A program made the translations under genes and the position numbers. This document shows positions 44,189 through 53,382 of a stretch of DNA of 64,000 nt, one piece after another. Source of the DNA: Archangium gephyra (GTDB lineage Bacteria > Myxococcota > Myxococcia > Myxococcales > Myxococcaceae); NCBI GenBank assembly GCA_003243425.1, contig QFQP01000002.1:459649-523648 (forward strand), written 5' to 3'. The notes under the pieces are model-generated. The model saw nothing but the letters and a program-made list of their open reading frames with translations. It had not been told where the DNA came from and ran no database searches. Positions within the stretch are counted from its first letter, which is position 1, and each line of letters begins with the position of its first letter.

Positions 44189-45574
44189 TCATGGCACCTC
44201 GAGCGCGATCAGCTGACGTCCGGAAGAACCGGGCAGCGCGACGCGGAAGAGCGCGACCGACCCTGGTTTCAAGGCCTTGAGGGCGGCCGTCAGCTCGTCG
44301 CGTGTCGTGATGGCTGCGCGGTTCAGCTCCACGACAGCCATGCCGCGTGACAGGCCCGCCTCGTCGGCCGCGGAGCCGGGCGTGACGCCGATGATCAGCG
44401 CCGACTGCCGCGGCAGGCCCGCCCCTTCCGCGAGACGTGGGTCCATGTCCTGAAAGCTGATGCCGATCTTGTGCGCGTCGCCGCTGCTCGGCTCGGCCTT
44501 CTTCATGTCGCCGAGGTTCTCGAGGTCGGGGCGCGTGCCGAGCTTGACCTTGAGCTCCGTGGGCTTGCCATTGCGGACGAGCGAGAGCGCCACGGTGGCG
44601 TCGGGCCCCTTGAGCGCCACGATGCGCGTGAGCGACGCCGAAGAGCCGACGCGCTCCCCGTCGATGCCGACGACCACGTCTTCTTCCTTCATGCCGGCCT
44701 TCGCCGCGGGGCTGCCCGGGTTCACCGAGGTGATGAGCGCACCGTCACGCTGCGGCACCGCCAACGCCCTGGCCAGCGCCGGCGTGACGTCTTGAATGCC
44801 GACGCCCAGCCAGCCGCGCGTCACCAGGCCCTTCTTCTCGAGCTGCGGCACGATGGCCTTGATGAGGTTGGAGGGCACCGCAAAGCCGATGCCCGAGCCG
44901 GTCTGAATGATGGCGGTGTTCATGCCGATCACCTCGCCCTTGAGGTTGAAGAGCGGGCCGCCGGAGTTGCCGGGGTTGATCGCCGCGTCGGTCTGCAGAA
45001 ATTGGTCGTACCGGCTGGCGCCGATCTGCCGATCGCTGGCCGACAAGATGCCCGCCGAGACGCTCTGCGCGAGCCCGAACGGGTTGCCGATGGCCACCAC
45101 CCAGTCGCCGATGCGCATCGCCGACGAGTCACCGAGCTTCACCGAAGGCAGCCCTTCGACCTTGCCCTTCAACTTCACGAGCGCCACGTCGGTGAGCGGG
45201 TCGCGGCCCAGCACTTCACCGTCGAACGAGCGCCCGTCGTCGAGCCGCACCTTGATGAGCACCGCGCCTTCCACCACGTGGTTGTTGGTCAGCACGAGGC
45301 CCGTGGGCGCGATGATGAAGCCCGAGCCGGTGCCGGTGTTGAGCGGCGCGTCTGCCGACTGGCCACCGCCGCCGCGACGACGGTAGCGCTCGAGCAGCGC
45401 CTGACTCTCTTCGGAAGGGCGCTTGGCGATGTCGAGGTAGACGACCGCGCCCTTCACCGAGTCGATGAGCGGGGCCAGCGAAGGCACCGTGGCCGGCGTG
45501 GGCGAGACGGTCTGTTGGGCGAACGCCGGAGCGGCGATCGCGACGAGGGCAGCACTGAGAACGAAGGCGCGCAT
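44189..45574 (-). CDS. DegP/HtrA-type periplasmic serine protease with two PDZ domains
   Basis: A 461-residue exported protease. A signal peptide covers residues 1-19 (FVLSAALVAIAAPAFAQ). The trypsin-like domain has the triad H99 (LTNNHVVEG), D129 (DPLTDVALVKL) and S204 (INPGNSGGPLF). Two PDZ domains follow (GWLGVGIQDVTPALARALAVPQRDGALITSVNPGSPAAKAGM and DPRLAEGAGLPRQSALIIGVTPGSAADEAGL). The enzyme degrades or refolds damaged envelope proteins. The ATG at 45574 was chosen because the signal peptide begins there. Confidence 0.95.
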   Translation of the reverse strand: MRAFVLSAALVAIAAPAFAQQTVSPTPATVPSLAPLIDSVKGAVVYLDIAKRPSEESQALLERYRRRGGGGQSADAPLNTGTGSGFIIAPTGLVLTNNHVVEGAVLIKVRLDDGRSFDGEVLGRDPLTDVALVKLKGKVEGLPSVKLGDSSAMRIGDWVVAIGNPFGLAQSVSAGILSASDRQIGASRYDQFLQTDAAINPGNSGGPLFNLKGEVIGMNTAIIQTGSGIGFAVPSNLIKAIVPQLEKKGLVTRGWLGVGIQDVTPALARALAVPQRDGALITSVNPGSPAAKAGMKEEDVVVGIDGERVGSSASLTRIVALKGPDATVALSLVRNGKPTELKVKLGTRPDLENLGDMKKAEPSSGDAHKIGISFQDMDPRLAEGAGLPRQSALIIGVTPGSAADEAGLSRGMAVVELNRAAITTRDELTAALKALKPGSVALFRVALPGSSGRQLIALEVP

Positions 45575-45692
45575 GAGAGTTGGTTGGTAACGCAGCTCCG
45601 ACAACGATCAACCCACGGCGCAGATTTCCCGTACGAATGTCGGTAGTGTGAAAAACCGTTCTGACCGGCCGAAGGAGCGCACGAAAAAGTCC

Positions 45693-48260
45693 ATGTCCCG
45701 CCTGAATTGGTTGCTGCCCCTGGCGCTGGTGTTCTGTGCGTGCCCCGGACCCATCGACGTTCCCGACGGCGGTGATGGCGTCATCGTGGTGCGGCCGGGT
45801 GAGGGCATCGTCGCCATTCGCTCTGCCTGCAGCCTCATCGTTCCCGCGGGGGCGTTCCCCGAAGAGACGCGCATCTTCCTGACGGCGACCGAAATGGGCA
45901 TTCCCGAGGTGCCGACGCGCAAACGCGTGAGTGCGGGCTGCAAGATGCAGCCGACGACGCTCAAGCCGGCCTCGCCGCTCACCATCATCATGACGTGGGA
46001 CGCGGGCGCCATACCGCCGGGCGTCGACCCCGGCACCTTCGACCTTCGCAGGCAGTTCGGCGGCGAGGCGTACACCGCGCTCCCGAACGTCTCGATCACA
46101 CCCGCGACGGCCGAACAGCCGGCGCTGATTCAGGCGAAGACCGACAAGCCCGGCACGTTCTGGGTCACCAGCCCGTCGGAGCCGAACATCGAGCGCGTCG
46201 AGCTGACGCCCGAAGAGGTTCAGCTGATGGTGGGCGACACGCAGCAGTTCACCGGCCGCGTGGTGTCCCCCACCGGCGACACCATCGACGCGCCGATCAC
46301 GTGGGCCATTTCTCCCGCGCGCGTCGCCACCGTCGACGACAGCGGCCTCGTCACCACCCACGACCCGGGCATCGCCACGCTGACGGCGACTTCCGGCATG
46401 CAGTCAGCCACCGCGAAGATCTACGTGCGCGGCACCAGCACCGGCCCGGTCACGTTCTCGCACCAGAACCCCTTCCCCACCGGCAACGATCTCTATTCGG
46501 CCGTGCTCGCCCCGGGGCTGGGCACCGTCTACGCCGGCGACAACGGCACCGTGCTGCTCGAGAACACCATGGGCGCATGGTCGCGCGTCGGCTCGATTCC
46601 GTCGCTGACCCTCAAGGCCGTCGGAGGCACCACGCTCGAGAACGCGGTCGCCATCGGTCAGAGCAGCGGGCGCGGCGTGCTGGTCGAATTCCACGGAGCG
46701 CAACCGCCCACCGCGCGCACGTTCGCGCCCACGCAGATCAGCGATCTCTCGCAGCTGTGGTTCGACGGCACGCACGGCATGGGCGTGGGCGTCGGCAACG
46801 AGCTCGTCATCTACCGGAATGGCGCGTGGACCACCGAGTACCACCCCTCGTTCGAAGCCCTGTTGTCGGTCATCGGCGACGGCGCCGGGGGCTTCGCGGT
46901 CGTCGGCGATCTCGGCTCGATCTACCGGTGGGATCCCGCGCGCAAGGTGTGGGACTCGGTCTTCGAAAACCGGCTCTCGGTGAAGCTCGATGCCGCGAAG
47001 CTGGTCGACTTCTCGACGGGCGAAGCGTGGGCCGTCGGCGCGAATCGGCTGTGGCACTTCGTGGGCACCGGCTGGGTGTCTGAAAATCTCCCCGCGACGC
47101 CCGCCTTGCTGCGCGGCACCGGCGTCGACCTCGTCGAAGGCAACGTCACCATCGTGGGCGAGCTCAAGATGCCGACGGTGGGCCTGCTGCCGAACGGTCG
47201 CGGCCTCATTCTTCAACGCGTCGAACAAGCGGCCTCCGACGGCGGCATGAACGGCGTCACCTGGCGCGACACCATTCTGCGCGGTCAGCAGATCCCCCTG
47301 GGCATCACCAGCGACGCGACCGACGCCGTGGTGGTGGGCACGCTCGGCGCGGTGTGGAAATGGAACTCCGGCACCTCGACGTTCACCGAGACCTCGAAGG
47401 GCTTTCAGGGCGACGTGGTCGATCTCGCCGTCACGGCCGACGACGTGTTTGCCGCGGTGAACGAGTGCGGTGACGTGCGCTGCCTCTACCGTCGCGGAAC
47501 GGTGATGCATCAGAGCGCCAACGGCTGGGTGCCGCTGGGCTCGCTGCCGGTGACCTCGCCGGTCTTCGCCATCGCCGCGCGCGCCAACAACGAGGTGGTC
47601 GTGACCGGCACGTCCGCCGTCTACGTGTGGACCGGCACGTCGTGGGGCACCGTTCCCGTCGGCAGTGGCGCCGGAGCGATCTTCGATCTGCAGTGGTGCG
47701 GCTCCGATCTCTGGGGCGCGGGCGAGAGCGGCGGCGTGTACCGGGGCAACGCCGTGCTGCTCAACAGCATGGGCAACGTCGGCAGCAATGCGCTCCAGTC
47801 CATCCACTGCTCCGCGACTGGTGAGCTCTGGGTCGCGGGGACGCAGACGCTCGCCAACCGGCCGCCCAACGGTCAGTGGACGCAGCGCACCTCGAGCGAG
47901 GTGAGCCACGCCGACTGGCACGCCGTGTGGAGCCCGGGCCCCGGCGAAGGGTTCGCGTTCGGCGACGCGCAGTTCGGCGTGTACTGGGACACCGCGCAGC
48001 TGCTCGAGCAGCGCAACACCGGCGAGCTCGGCATCGATCTCGCGAAGGCCATGTGGGGCGACAAGATCGACAACCTCTACATGACGGGCATCAGCAACGT
48101 GCCCGGCGCTTTCGGCTTCATGCTGCGCTTCGACGGCATCTCGTGGTCGTGGGTCGACTCGGGTGCGCACCGCCGCGGCAATGCGCTCATCGGGCGTTCG
48201 GCGAACGAGATCTGGCTGGGCACCGAAGGCGGCGGCGTGCTCAAGGCCGTCGCGCCCTGA
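45693..48260 (+). CDS. Large lipoprotein with Ig-like (BIG2) domain and beta-propeller-like C-terminus
   Basis: A protein of 855 residues with a lipoprotein signal ending LVFCAC. The first half includes a ZU5-like or Ig segment (AIRSACSLIVPAGAFPEETRIFLTAT) and a bacterial Ig-like group 2 domain (IERVELTPEEVQLMVGDTQQFTGRV...ITWAISPARVATVDDSGLVTTHDPGIATLTATSG). The remaining 580 residues contain repeating short motifs such as LYSAVLAPGLGTVYAGDNGTVL, VVGDLGSIYRWD and LWGAGESGGVYRG that resemble a beta-propeller. A GTG at 45648 is an alternative start. It is probably surface exposed; the function is unknown. Confidence 0.78.
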   Translation: MSRLNWLLPLALVFCACPGPIDVPDGGDGVIVVRPGEGIVAIRSACSLIVPAGAFPEETRIFLTATEMGIPEVPTRKRVSAGCKMQPTTLKPASPLTIIMTWDAGAIPPGVDPGTFDLRRQFGGEAYTALPNVSITPATAEQPALIQAKTDKPGTFWVTSPSEPNIERVELTPEEVQLMVGDTQQFTGRVVSPTGDTIDAPITWAISPARVATVDDSGLVTTHDPGIATLTATSGMQSATAKIYVRGTSTGPVTFSHQNPFPTGNDLYSAVLAPGLGTVYAGDNGTVLLENTMGAWSRVGSIPSLTLKAVGGTTLENAVAIGQSSGRGVLVEFHGAQPPTARTFAPTQISDLSQLWFDGTHGMGVGVGNELVIYRNGAWTTEYHPSFEALLSVIGDGAGGFAVVGDLGSIYRWDPARKVWDSVFENRLSVKLDAAKLVDFSTGEAWAVGANRLWHFVGTGWVSENLPATPALLRGTGVDLVEGNVTIVGELKMPTVGLLPNGRGLILQRVEQAASDGGMNGVTWRDTILRGQQIPLGITSDATDAVVVGTLGAVWKWNSGTSTFTETSKGFQGDVVDLAVTADDVFAAVNECGDVRCLYRRGTVMHQSANGWVPLGSLPVTSPVFAIAARANNEVVVTGTSAVYVWTGTSWGTVPVGSGAGAIFDLQWCGSDLWGAGESGGVYRGNAVLLNSMGNVGSNALQSIHCSATGELWVAGTQTLANRPPNGQWTQRTSSEVSHADWHAVWSPGPGEGFAFGDAQFGVYWDTAQLLEQRNTGELGIDLAKAMWGDKIDNLYMTGISNVPGAFGFMLRFDGISWSWVDSGAHRRGNALIGRSANEIWLGTEGGGVLKAVAP

Positions 48261-48277
48261 GCGGGCTCGACGAGCTG

Positions 48278-49165
48278 GTGCTGGCCGTCGCTGAGCGGCC
48301 AGACGATCTGTCGCTCCGGCTGGTGGTCGCCGAGGCGTTGAGCGAGCGCGGCAATCCCCGCGGTGAATTCATCGCCCTGCAGTGCGCGCATCGTGACCTT
48401 TCCCGCGCCCGCGCCCTGCTGCGTGAACACGGCGAGTCGTGGCTGTCGCCGGAAGTCCGCGACGTCATCGTGCCGGGGAGCGCCGTGTTCTCTCGCGGGT
48501 TCCTGTCGGCGTGCCGGCTCAAACCGCACATCGATGTGCGGCCCTCGCTACGCGCGCTCGACTGGCAGACGGTGCGCTGTGTTTCGAACCCGACGGTGGC
48601 GCTGGTGCGCGAACTGCCGTGGCTCACGCAGTTGCGCGCCGTGCCAGACCATGTGGCGGTCGACCTGTTGCGAGGGCCTCCGATGCCGGCGGTTCACTCA
48701 TTGGAGATCACTGGCGACGCCTCGTTCACCGCGTTGATGCGCGTGTGGCGTGAAGCGACCGGCGCGCCGAACGTGACGACGCTGCGGTTGGTTCGTCACG
48801 GTGATCAGTTCTACCCACACCGGCTCGACCCGCTGTTCCGCGAGGGCGCGGTGCCGTTGCGCCGGCTCGAATTGGTGCTGCGCGAAACGAAGTTGGTGCG
48901 CTGGGTAGCGCCACTCGAAGCGAGCCCGCTGGCGTCCCTCGCGTTCATCTCCGAGCGCTCCGAGCACCACGATGGCTGGTGGTGGCTGCGCTACGAGCAC
49001 CGCGAAGCTGTGTTGCGAGTGGCTGCGACGTCAGAGCGGGAGCGCTTCTCGTGGTTCGACTTCGACGCCCGGATGGCAGCGAGCACGCTGAGAGCCGTAC
49101 TCAAAGACTTTCCGATGGAAAGCGTACGCGTGCGCGGTGTGCAGCATCTTCACGCGAGCCGATGA
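48278..49165 (+). CDS. TIGR02996-domain protein of unknown function (second copy)
   Basis: About 295 residues. The N-terminus VLAVAERPDDLSLRLVVAEALSERGNPRGEFIALQCAHRDLSRARALLREHG matches the TIGR02996 motif seen in the gene at 25489-27129. The rest has short leucine-rich-like segments (VTTLRLVRHG, LRRLELVLRETKLVRWVAPLEASPLASLAF). The true start is unclear: the frame overlaps the previous stop, and a CTG at 48257 overlapping TGA would add LSGLDEL, while the GTG at 48278 is used here. It is transcribed after the large lipoprotein gene. Confidence 0.62.
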   Translation: MLAVAERPDDLSLRLVVAEALSERGNPRGEFIALQCAHRDLSRARALLREHGESWLSPEVRDVIVPGSAVFSRGFLSACRLKPHIDVRPSLRALDWQTVRCVSNPTVALVRELPWLTQLRAVPDHVAVDLLRGPPMPAVHSLEITGDASFTALMRVWREATGAPNVTTLRLVRHGDQFYPHRLDPLFREGAVPLRRLELVLRETKLVRWVAPLEASPLASLAFISERSEHHDGWWWLRYEHREAVLRVAATSERERFSWFDFDARMAASTLRAVLKDFPMESVRVRGVQHLHASR

Positions 49166-49298
49166 GACGCGGACTTCCCGATGAAGTGCTCGACGAGCGG
49201 ACGAGCGTCGGCAGCGGGGAGCGCGTGGCTCCAGCGCCCGCATGAAGAATGAATGGACAGACGTTCCGTACGCGCAGGGATGCGCAGCACCCCCGCGA

Positions 49299-50027
49299 TC
49301 ACAACGAAGGCAACGAGCCGGTGTGTGAGAACGCCACCGTCCGCACCTTCACGTCGAGCAGCCGCTTGCGCATCGCTTCGATCGACTCGCGCGCCTGAGC
49401 GCCATCGTCGTTGAAGGCCCACGGAGCGATGCGCACGGTTCCACCCTCCACACCCGACGCCGCGTCGCCGACGAAGAGCACGCCCCGCGTCAGGTACGCC
49501 GCACTGCCCGCGGTGTGGCCCGGCATCGAGAACACCTGCACCACCGCTTCACCGAAGCCGAGGGTGTCGCCGTCGCGCAGCACGCGCGTCACCTTCGGGC
49601 TCTTCGCGGGGTCGTTCTTCAAGAGCTTCGGCACGGGTCCTCTGGCCGCCACCAGCCCTTCGATCACCGGCTTCTCGTTCTCGAGTGATGCGATCTCGAT
49701 CCCGGGGAACGCGGCGCAGCCGTTCGTGTGATCCGCGTGGCCGTGGGTGATCAACGCCGCCTTCACCGTCAGCTTCTTCTCCGCGAGCTGCGCCTTGATC
49801 GCCGTGCCTGCCGGGTCTTGCCCACAGTCGATGAGGATCGCGCTCCCCTCGCCGATGGGCACGATGTACGCCTGCACGTACCCGTCGGCGACGCTGGTCA
49901 CGCCCTCACCCAGCTCGGCCGTGGCAGGCACCGGCACCAGGCCCGCGAACGCGCTGGCGATCGACGCACCGGCGATCACCAGCAGCGCGACCACCACGCC
50001 CACTGCAATCAGCAGCTTGCGTTTCAT
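49299..50027 (-). CDS. Membrane-anchored metallo-beta-lactamase-fold hydrolase
   Basis: A 242-residue protein with an N-terminal transmembrane anchor (LLIAVGVVVALLVIAGASIASAF). The MBL-fold motif THGHADH holds the zinc ligands. Later ligands are expected in MPGHTAGS, FVGDAASGV and FSHTG. The fold also includes AILIDCGQDP. It is a hydrolase of unknown substrate. It lies five bases after the amidase gene and is probably co-transcribed. Confidence 0.9.
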   Translation of the reverse strand: MKRKLLIAVGVVVALLVIAGASIASAFAGLVPVPATAELGEGVTSVADGYVQAYIVPIGEGSAILIDCGQDPAGTAIKAQLAEKKLTVKAALITHGHADHTNGCAAFPGIEIASLENEKPVIEGLVAARGPVPKLLKNDPAKSPKVTRVLRDGDTLGFGEAVVQVFSMPGHTAGSAAYLTRGVLFVGDAASGVEGGTVRIAPWAFNDDGAQARESIEAMRKRLLDVKVRTVAFSHTGSLPSL

Positions 50028-50032
50028 CGTGA

Positions 50033-51682
50033 TCAGTCAACCTGCGCCAGCTTGTTGCGATCTTCCAGGAAGCCACCGACGGCCTCGGCGATCGAATCGG
50101 CCACCTTCGACTGGTACTTCTCGTCGGCCAGCCGCTCTTCTTCTTCGGGGTGCGAGAGGAACGACGTCTCGACGAGGATCGCCGGCATCTTCGCGCCCAG
50201 CAGCACGAAGAAGAGCGCCTCCTTGGTGCCCAGGTCCTTCACGCCCTTGTAGTCGGCCGAGAGGTTGCGAATGAGCGAGCGCTGCACGCGGTCGGCCAGG
50301 CGCGACGACTCGCCGGTGTTCGCCTTGGTCGCCAGGTCCGCGAGGATGTACTGGAGGTCGCCCACGCCGCGCTCGGTGGTCGCGTTCTCGCGCGCCGACA
50401 GCCGAATCGAGTACCGGTTCGACGAGGTGTTCAAGGTGTACGTCTCGATGCCGCGCATCTTGGTCGACGGCGCCGCGTTGCAGTGCACCGAGATGAACAA
50501 GTCGCCCTTCTGACGGTTCGCGAGGCGGGTGCGCTCTTCGAGCTTCACGAAGGTGTCGTCGTCGCGCGTGAGGATCACCTCGAGGCCCGCTTCTTCGAGC
50601 CGCGCCGCGAGCTTCTTGGCGATGGCCAGCGCCACGTCCTTCTCGCGGGTGCCGCCGGGGCCGATCGCGCCGGTGTCGTGACCACCGTGGCCGGCGTCGA
50701 TGATCACACGGCGCACCTTGAGCCCCAGCTGCTGCGCGAGCGAGATCTCGTCGTCACGCTGCGCCGAGGCGAGCTTCTTGAACCGGCTGCGCGCGTCCGC
50801 GTCGTCCTTGCCGGGCTGCCGCGCGCCGACGCGCACGTCACGCAGGCGCTCGGCGAGCGAGGCCACCACCGGCTCGTCTTCTTCCACCACGTCGTCGCTG
50901 GCCGGCGCTTCGTCACGCTCGCTCAGCCGCGAAGGCTCGGGCGTCACGTCGCGACGCGGCACCGTGCGGCGCGCCTGCACCGCCACCGGCGTGGGCGTGG
51001 GCTCGACCTGGTTGAGGTCCTGCAGCGGCTTGATGGCGCGGCGAATGGCCTCGGCCACGTCGGGTGACGACGCCACGGCTTCATCGTCGACCACGGCGCG
51101 CTGCTTCTTCTTCGGCTCGGGCTCGACGCGCGCCACGGCCTTCACCGCCACCGGCGCGCTGACCGGCCTGGCCTTGACGACCTCGACCTTCGCCACCGGC
51201 TTCGGCAGCTCCGCCAGCATCGCGGTGATGTCCTTCTTCATGTCGCCGGCGTTGGGCAGCGCGGCCTCGAGCACCTTGCGCGCGCCCTGCTGATCATTTT
51301 CACGGTCGGCCAGCAGCTTCGCGAGCGCGAAGGCCGCGTCGTCCGACAGCTTGTGCTTCGGCCAACCGTCGATCAGCTTCTTGTACGCGCGCTTCGCCGC
51401 ATCGCGGTCGTCGTCGATCTGCGAGATGCGCGAGAGCTCGTTGTTGAGCCGCCCCGCGTTGAACAGCGCTTCGGGCGCGCGATCTGATTTCGGGTGCTTG
51501 CTGGCGATGGCCTCGAACTTCTTCGCGAGGTTCTGCCAGTGGTGCCGCAGCCCGCGACGCTTGGGGTCCTTCTTGAGCTTCTCGTACGCGTCCTTCGCGT
51601 CGCGAAACGCGTCGTCGGCGGTCGCGGCCCGGGCCGGGACACTCGAGAGCAACAACATGGTGATGGCGACGGCTCTGATCAT
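50033..51682 (-). CDS. N-acetylmuramoyl-L-alanine amidase (AmiC/Amidase_3 type)
   Basis: A 549-residue exported enzyme that removes peptides from peptidoglycan. A signal peptide (VAITMLLLSSVPARAAT) is followed by a TPR-like N-terminal region (residues 20-150) and a long Pro/Arg/Asp-rich linker. The Amidase_3 domain starts RRVIIDAGHGGHDTGAIGPGGTREKDVALAIAKKL (zinc ligands His and Glu), continues FISVHCNAAPS (His) and has the catalytic Glu in ILVETSFLSHPEEE. Many AmiC-type enzymes have an AMIN domain; here the N-terminal region is TPR-like instead. The ATG at 51682 begins the signal peptide. Confidence 0.92.
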   Translation of the reverse strand: MIRAVAITMLLLSSVPARAATADDAFRDAKDAYEKLKKDPKRRGLRHHWQNLAKKFEAIASKHPKSDRAPEALFNAGRLNNELSRISQIDDDRDAAKRAYKKLIDGWPKHKLSDDAAFALAKLLADRENDQQGARKVLEAALPNAGDMKKDITAMLAELPKPVAKVEVVKARPVSAPVAVKAVARVEPEPKKKQRAVVDDEAVASSPDVAEAIRRAIKPLQDLNQVEPTPTPVAVQARRTVPRRDVTPEPSRLSERDEAPASDDVVEEDEPVVASLAERLRDVRVGARQPGKDDADARSRFKKLASAQRDDEISLAQQLGLKVRRVIIDAGHGGHDTGAIGPGGTREKDVALAIAKKLAARLEEAGLEVILTRDDDTFVKLEERTRLANRQKGDLFISVHCNAAPSTKMRGIETYTLNTSSNRYSIRLSARENATTERGVGDLQYILADLATKANTGESSRLADRVQRSLIRNLSADYKGVKDLGTKEALFFVLLGAKMPAILVETSFLSHPEEEERLADEKYQSKVADSIAEAVGGFLEDRNKLAQVD

Positions 51683-51757
51683 GATCACCCGCGGGCAACG
51701 ACTCGCTACAGGGTTGAAGATGTGACCACGCGTCCCACACACCGGCAAAAAAACGGC

Positions 51758-51769
51758 CGCTGATCAGCG
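51758..51769. promoter_or_regulatory. 12-bp palindrome in a divergent promoter gap
   Basis: A perfect palindrome CGCTGATCAGCG lies in the 138-bp gap between the divergent amidase gene and the gene at 51821, about 50 bp before the latter. It could be a binding site, though a 12-bp palindrome is not unusual in such GC-rich DNA. Confidence 0.25.
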
Positions 51770-51820
51770 TGAAAAGTTGCTGCTCCCCTCGGAACGCGGG
51801 CGTCGGTAGGCTGTCGCGCC

Positions 51821-52606
51821 ATGTCGCAGGGAAAGAGCCCGACGCCTGATCAGAAGAAGCCGGCGAAGCCTGACACCACGACTCCTTCGCCCGAAGACGC
51901 GCGTGTCAACGACGCGAAGATCCTCAACTCCGTGCTGACGCAGCACCAGAAACAGTCCTTCGGGTCCGGCTTCAACGACTCGAGCGCGGAGCGCCGGCGC
52001 AACTCGCTGCTCGCGGTGGCGATACCCGCCGTGGCCACCAGCGCCGGCACCCAGGGCCTGCAACCGGTCTCCAACCAGAAGTTCGACGGCAAGACGGTGC
52101 CCCTGGCGCTGCAGAACCGCGATCTGTGGAAGGCCGTGCCGGCGCCCCTGCAGAGCGTGCCCGGCAAACGCTCCGAGGCGCTCTACGCGTCGGTGGTCAA
52201 CCAGTTCGGCGTCACCGTGAACCCCCGCTACGAAGAAGACGCGCCCGGCAAGGGCCGCGGCCACATCTTCGTGTGGGACGTCAGCCGCGCGATGAACTGC
52301 GAAATTCCGCACTTCGTGGGCGCGAAGGAGCTGTCGCTGGTGCAGACCTGCGACTGGCTGCGCCACGAAGGCCCCATGCGCGGGTGGAAGCGCGCGAACG
52401 ACTACGAGCTACTCGAAGGCACCAGCCGCGGGTGGATGGTGGTGGTGATGCCGAAAGATCGCTCCATCCGTCAGATCGCGATCGTCGCCCCCCAGAAGGA
52501 CGAAGGAAAACCGAAGCTCACCGGGGTGGGGTTGATCCGCTCCGACGGCGCGTTCGCCAAAGAGATGTTCGGCGCCAACCCGCTCGAGTGTTTCTACCAC
52601 GAGTGA
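51821..52606 (+). CDS. Conserved-looking hypothetical protein
   Basis: A 261-residue cytoplasmic protein not recognised. The first 60 residues are Lys/Pro/Ser-rich and disordered-looking (GKSPTPDQKKPAKPDTTTPSP). A beta-rich domain follows with FDGKTVPLALQNRDLWKAVPAP, RYEEDAPGKGRGHIFVWDVSRAMNCEIPHFVG and the end GVGLIRSDGAFAKEMFGANPLECFYHE. Trp and Cys are conserved-looking but no family can be named. It is the only plus-strand gene in the amidase-MutS neighbourhood. Confidence 0.6.
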   Translation: MSQGKSPTPDQKKPAKPDTTTPSPEDARVNDAKILNSVLTQHQKQSFGSGFNDSSAERRRNSLLAVAIPAVATSAGTQGLQPVSNQKFDGKTVPLALQNRDLWKAVPAPLQSVPGKRSEALYASVVNQFGVTVNPRYEEDAPGKGRGHIFVWDVSRAMNCEIPHFVGAKELSLVQTCDWLRHEGPMRGWKRANDYELLEGTSRGWMVVVMPKDRSIRQIAIVAPQKDEGKPKLTGVGLIRSDGAFAKEMFGANPLECFYHE

Positions 52607-52611
52607 ACGGC

Positions 52612-53382
52612 TCAGCCGTTGCGGTACCAGCCGAGGTCTCGCGCGATCTCTTCGTCGACCACGCGCGCGAGCGTCGGTGACGACGGCAGCACCGCCGCCA
52701 GCACCTTCTCGCCGTTGCGCACCGGCCTCCGCCCAGGCCGCACCCGCGCCTTGACCGGGTTCTTCACGTTCTCGCGGAAGTAGTGCCCGGTGAAGGTGAG
52801 CTCGTCCTTCGTCTCCGGCAACGGCGCGTCGGGCGTGAGCCACACCAGCGCCCCGACCCGCAGCGGGTCGACCTCCCGCCGCACCGCGCGCCGCAGCTCG
52901 AAGATCACCGCGCCCAGCGCCAGCAACACGCCTGCGCCCAGAATCGCCGAGCCCAGCCACACCCAGCCAGCCTGCGCGCGCGCCCAGCTCGCCTCCTGCG
53001 CGTGCGAGGGATGCTCGGGGTCGACCAGCAGCTTCACGGCCACGCCGTTGAACAACTTCTCGGCTTCCTCCGCGTCGACCGGCACCGCGGTGGCCGACAT
53101 GTCGCGGCTCTTCCACTTGTAGATGACGCGCAGCCGCGCCGGGGTCTGCAGCCGCTTCTCGAGCGGCGGCAGGGTGACGTCGATCACCTTCCCGTCGACC
53201 TCCACCGCGTCACGCAGAAACGCGTGCTGCGAAGCCAGTGGCGCCTGCGCCGCCCGCACCGCCACCCACGCCACGAGGGTCGCGACCGCGAACACGGCGG
53301 CGACGAGCCCCACGCGCCGCAGCGCTCCGGGAATCTGCGTGAGCTTCACCGCGCGCGGAGGTGACGGAATCGCGAGCTTCAC
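52612..53382 (-). CDS. DUF3592-like membrane protein
   Basis: A 256-residue protein with one hydrophobic segment near the start ([21 protein letters not shown]) and another at about 140-160 ([24 protein letters not shown]). Between them is a small beta domain ([47 protein letters not shown]) that resembles the DUF3592 type. The GTG start at 53382 overlaps the MutS stop as GTGA. It is co-transcribed with mutS; the function is unknown. Confidence 0.62.
   Translation of the reverse strand: MKLAIPSPPRAVKLTQIPGALRRVGLVAAVFAVATLVAWVAVRAAQAPLASQHAFLRDAVEVDGKVIDVTLPPLEKRLQTPARLRVIYKWKSRDMSATAVPVDAEEAEKLFNGVAVKLLVDPEHPSHAQEASWARAQAGWVWLGSAILGAGVLLALGAVIFELRRAVRREVDPLRVGALVWLTPDAPLPETKDELTFTGHYFRENVKNPVKARVRPGRRPVRNGEKVLAAVLPSSPTLARVVDEEIARDLGWYRNG

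Noticed and set aside
43989..44192. Small open frames between smc and the HtrA-like gene
   Set aside because: No ribosome-binding site, no family and composition like random GC-rich DNA.
46404..48170. Long antisense frame opposite the large lipoprotein gene
   Set aside because: Low-complexity Arg/Ala/His product with no start signal; it is a by-product of third-position GC.
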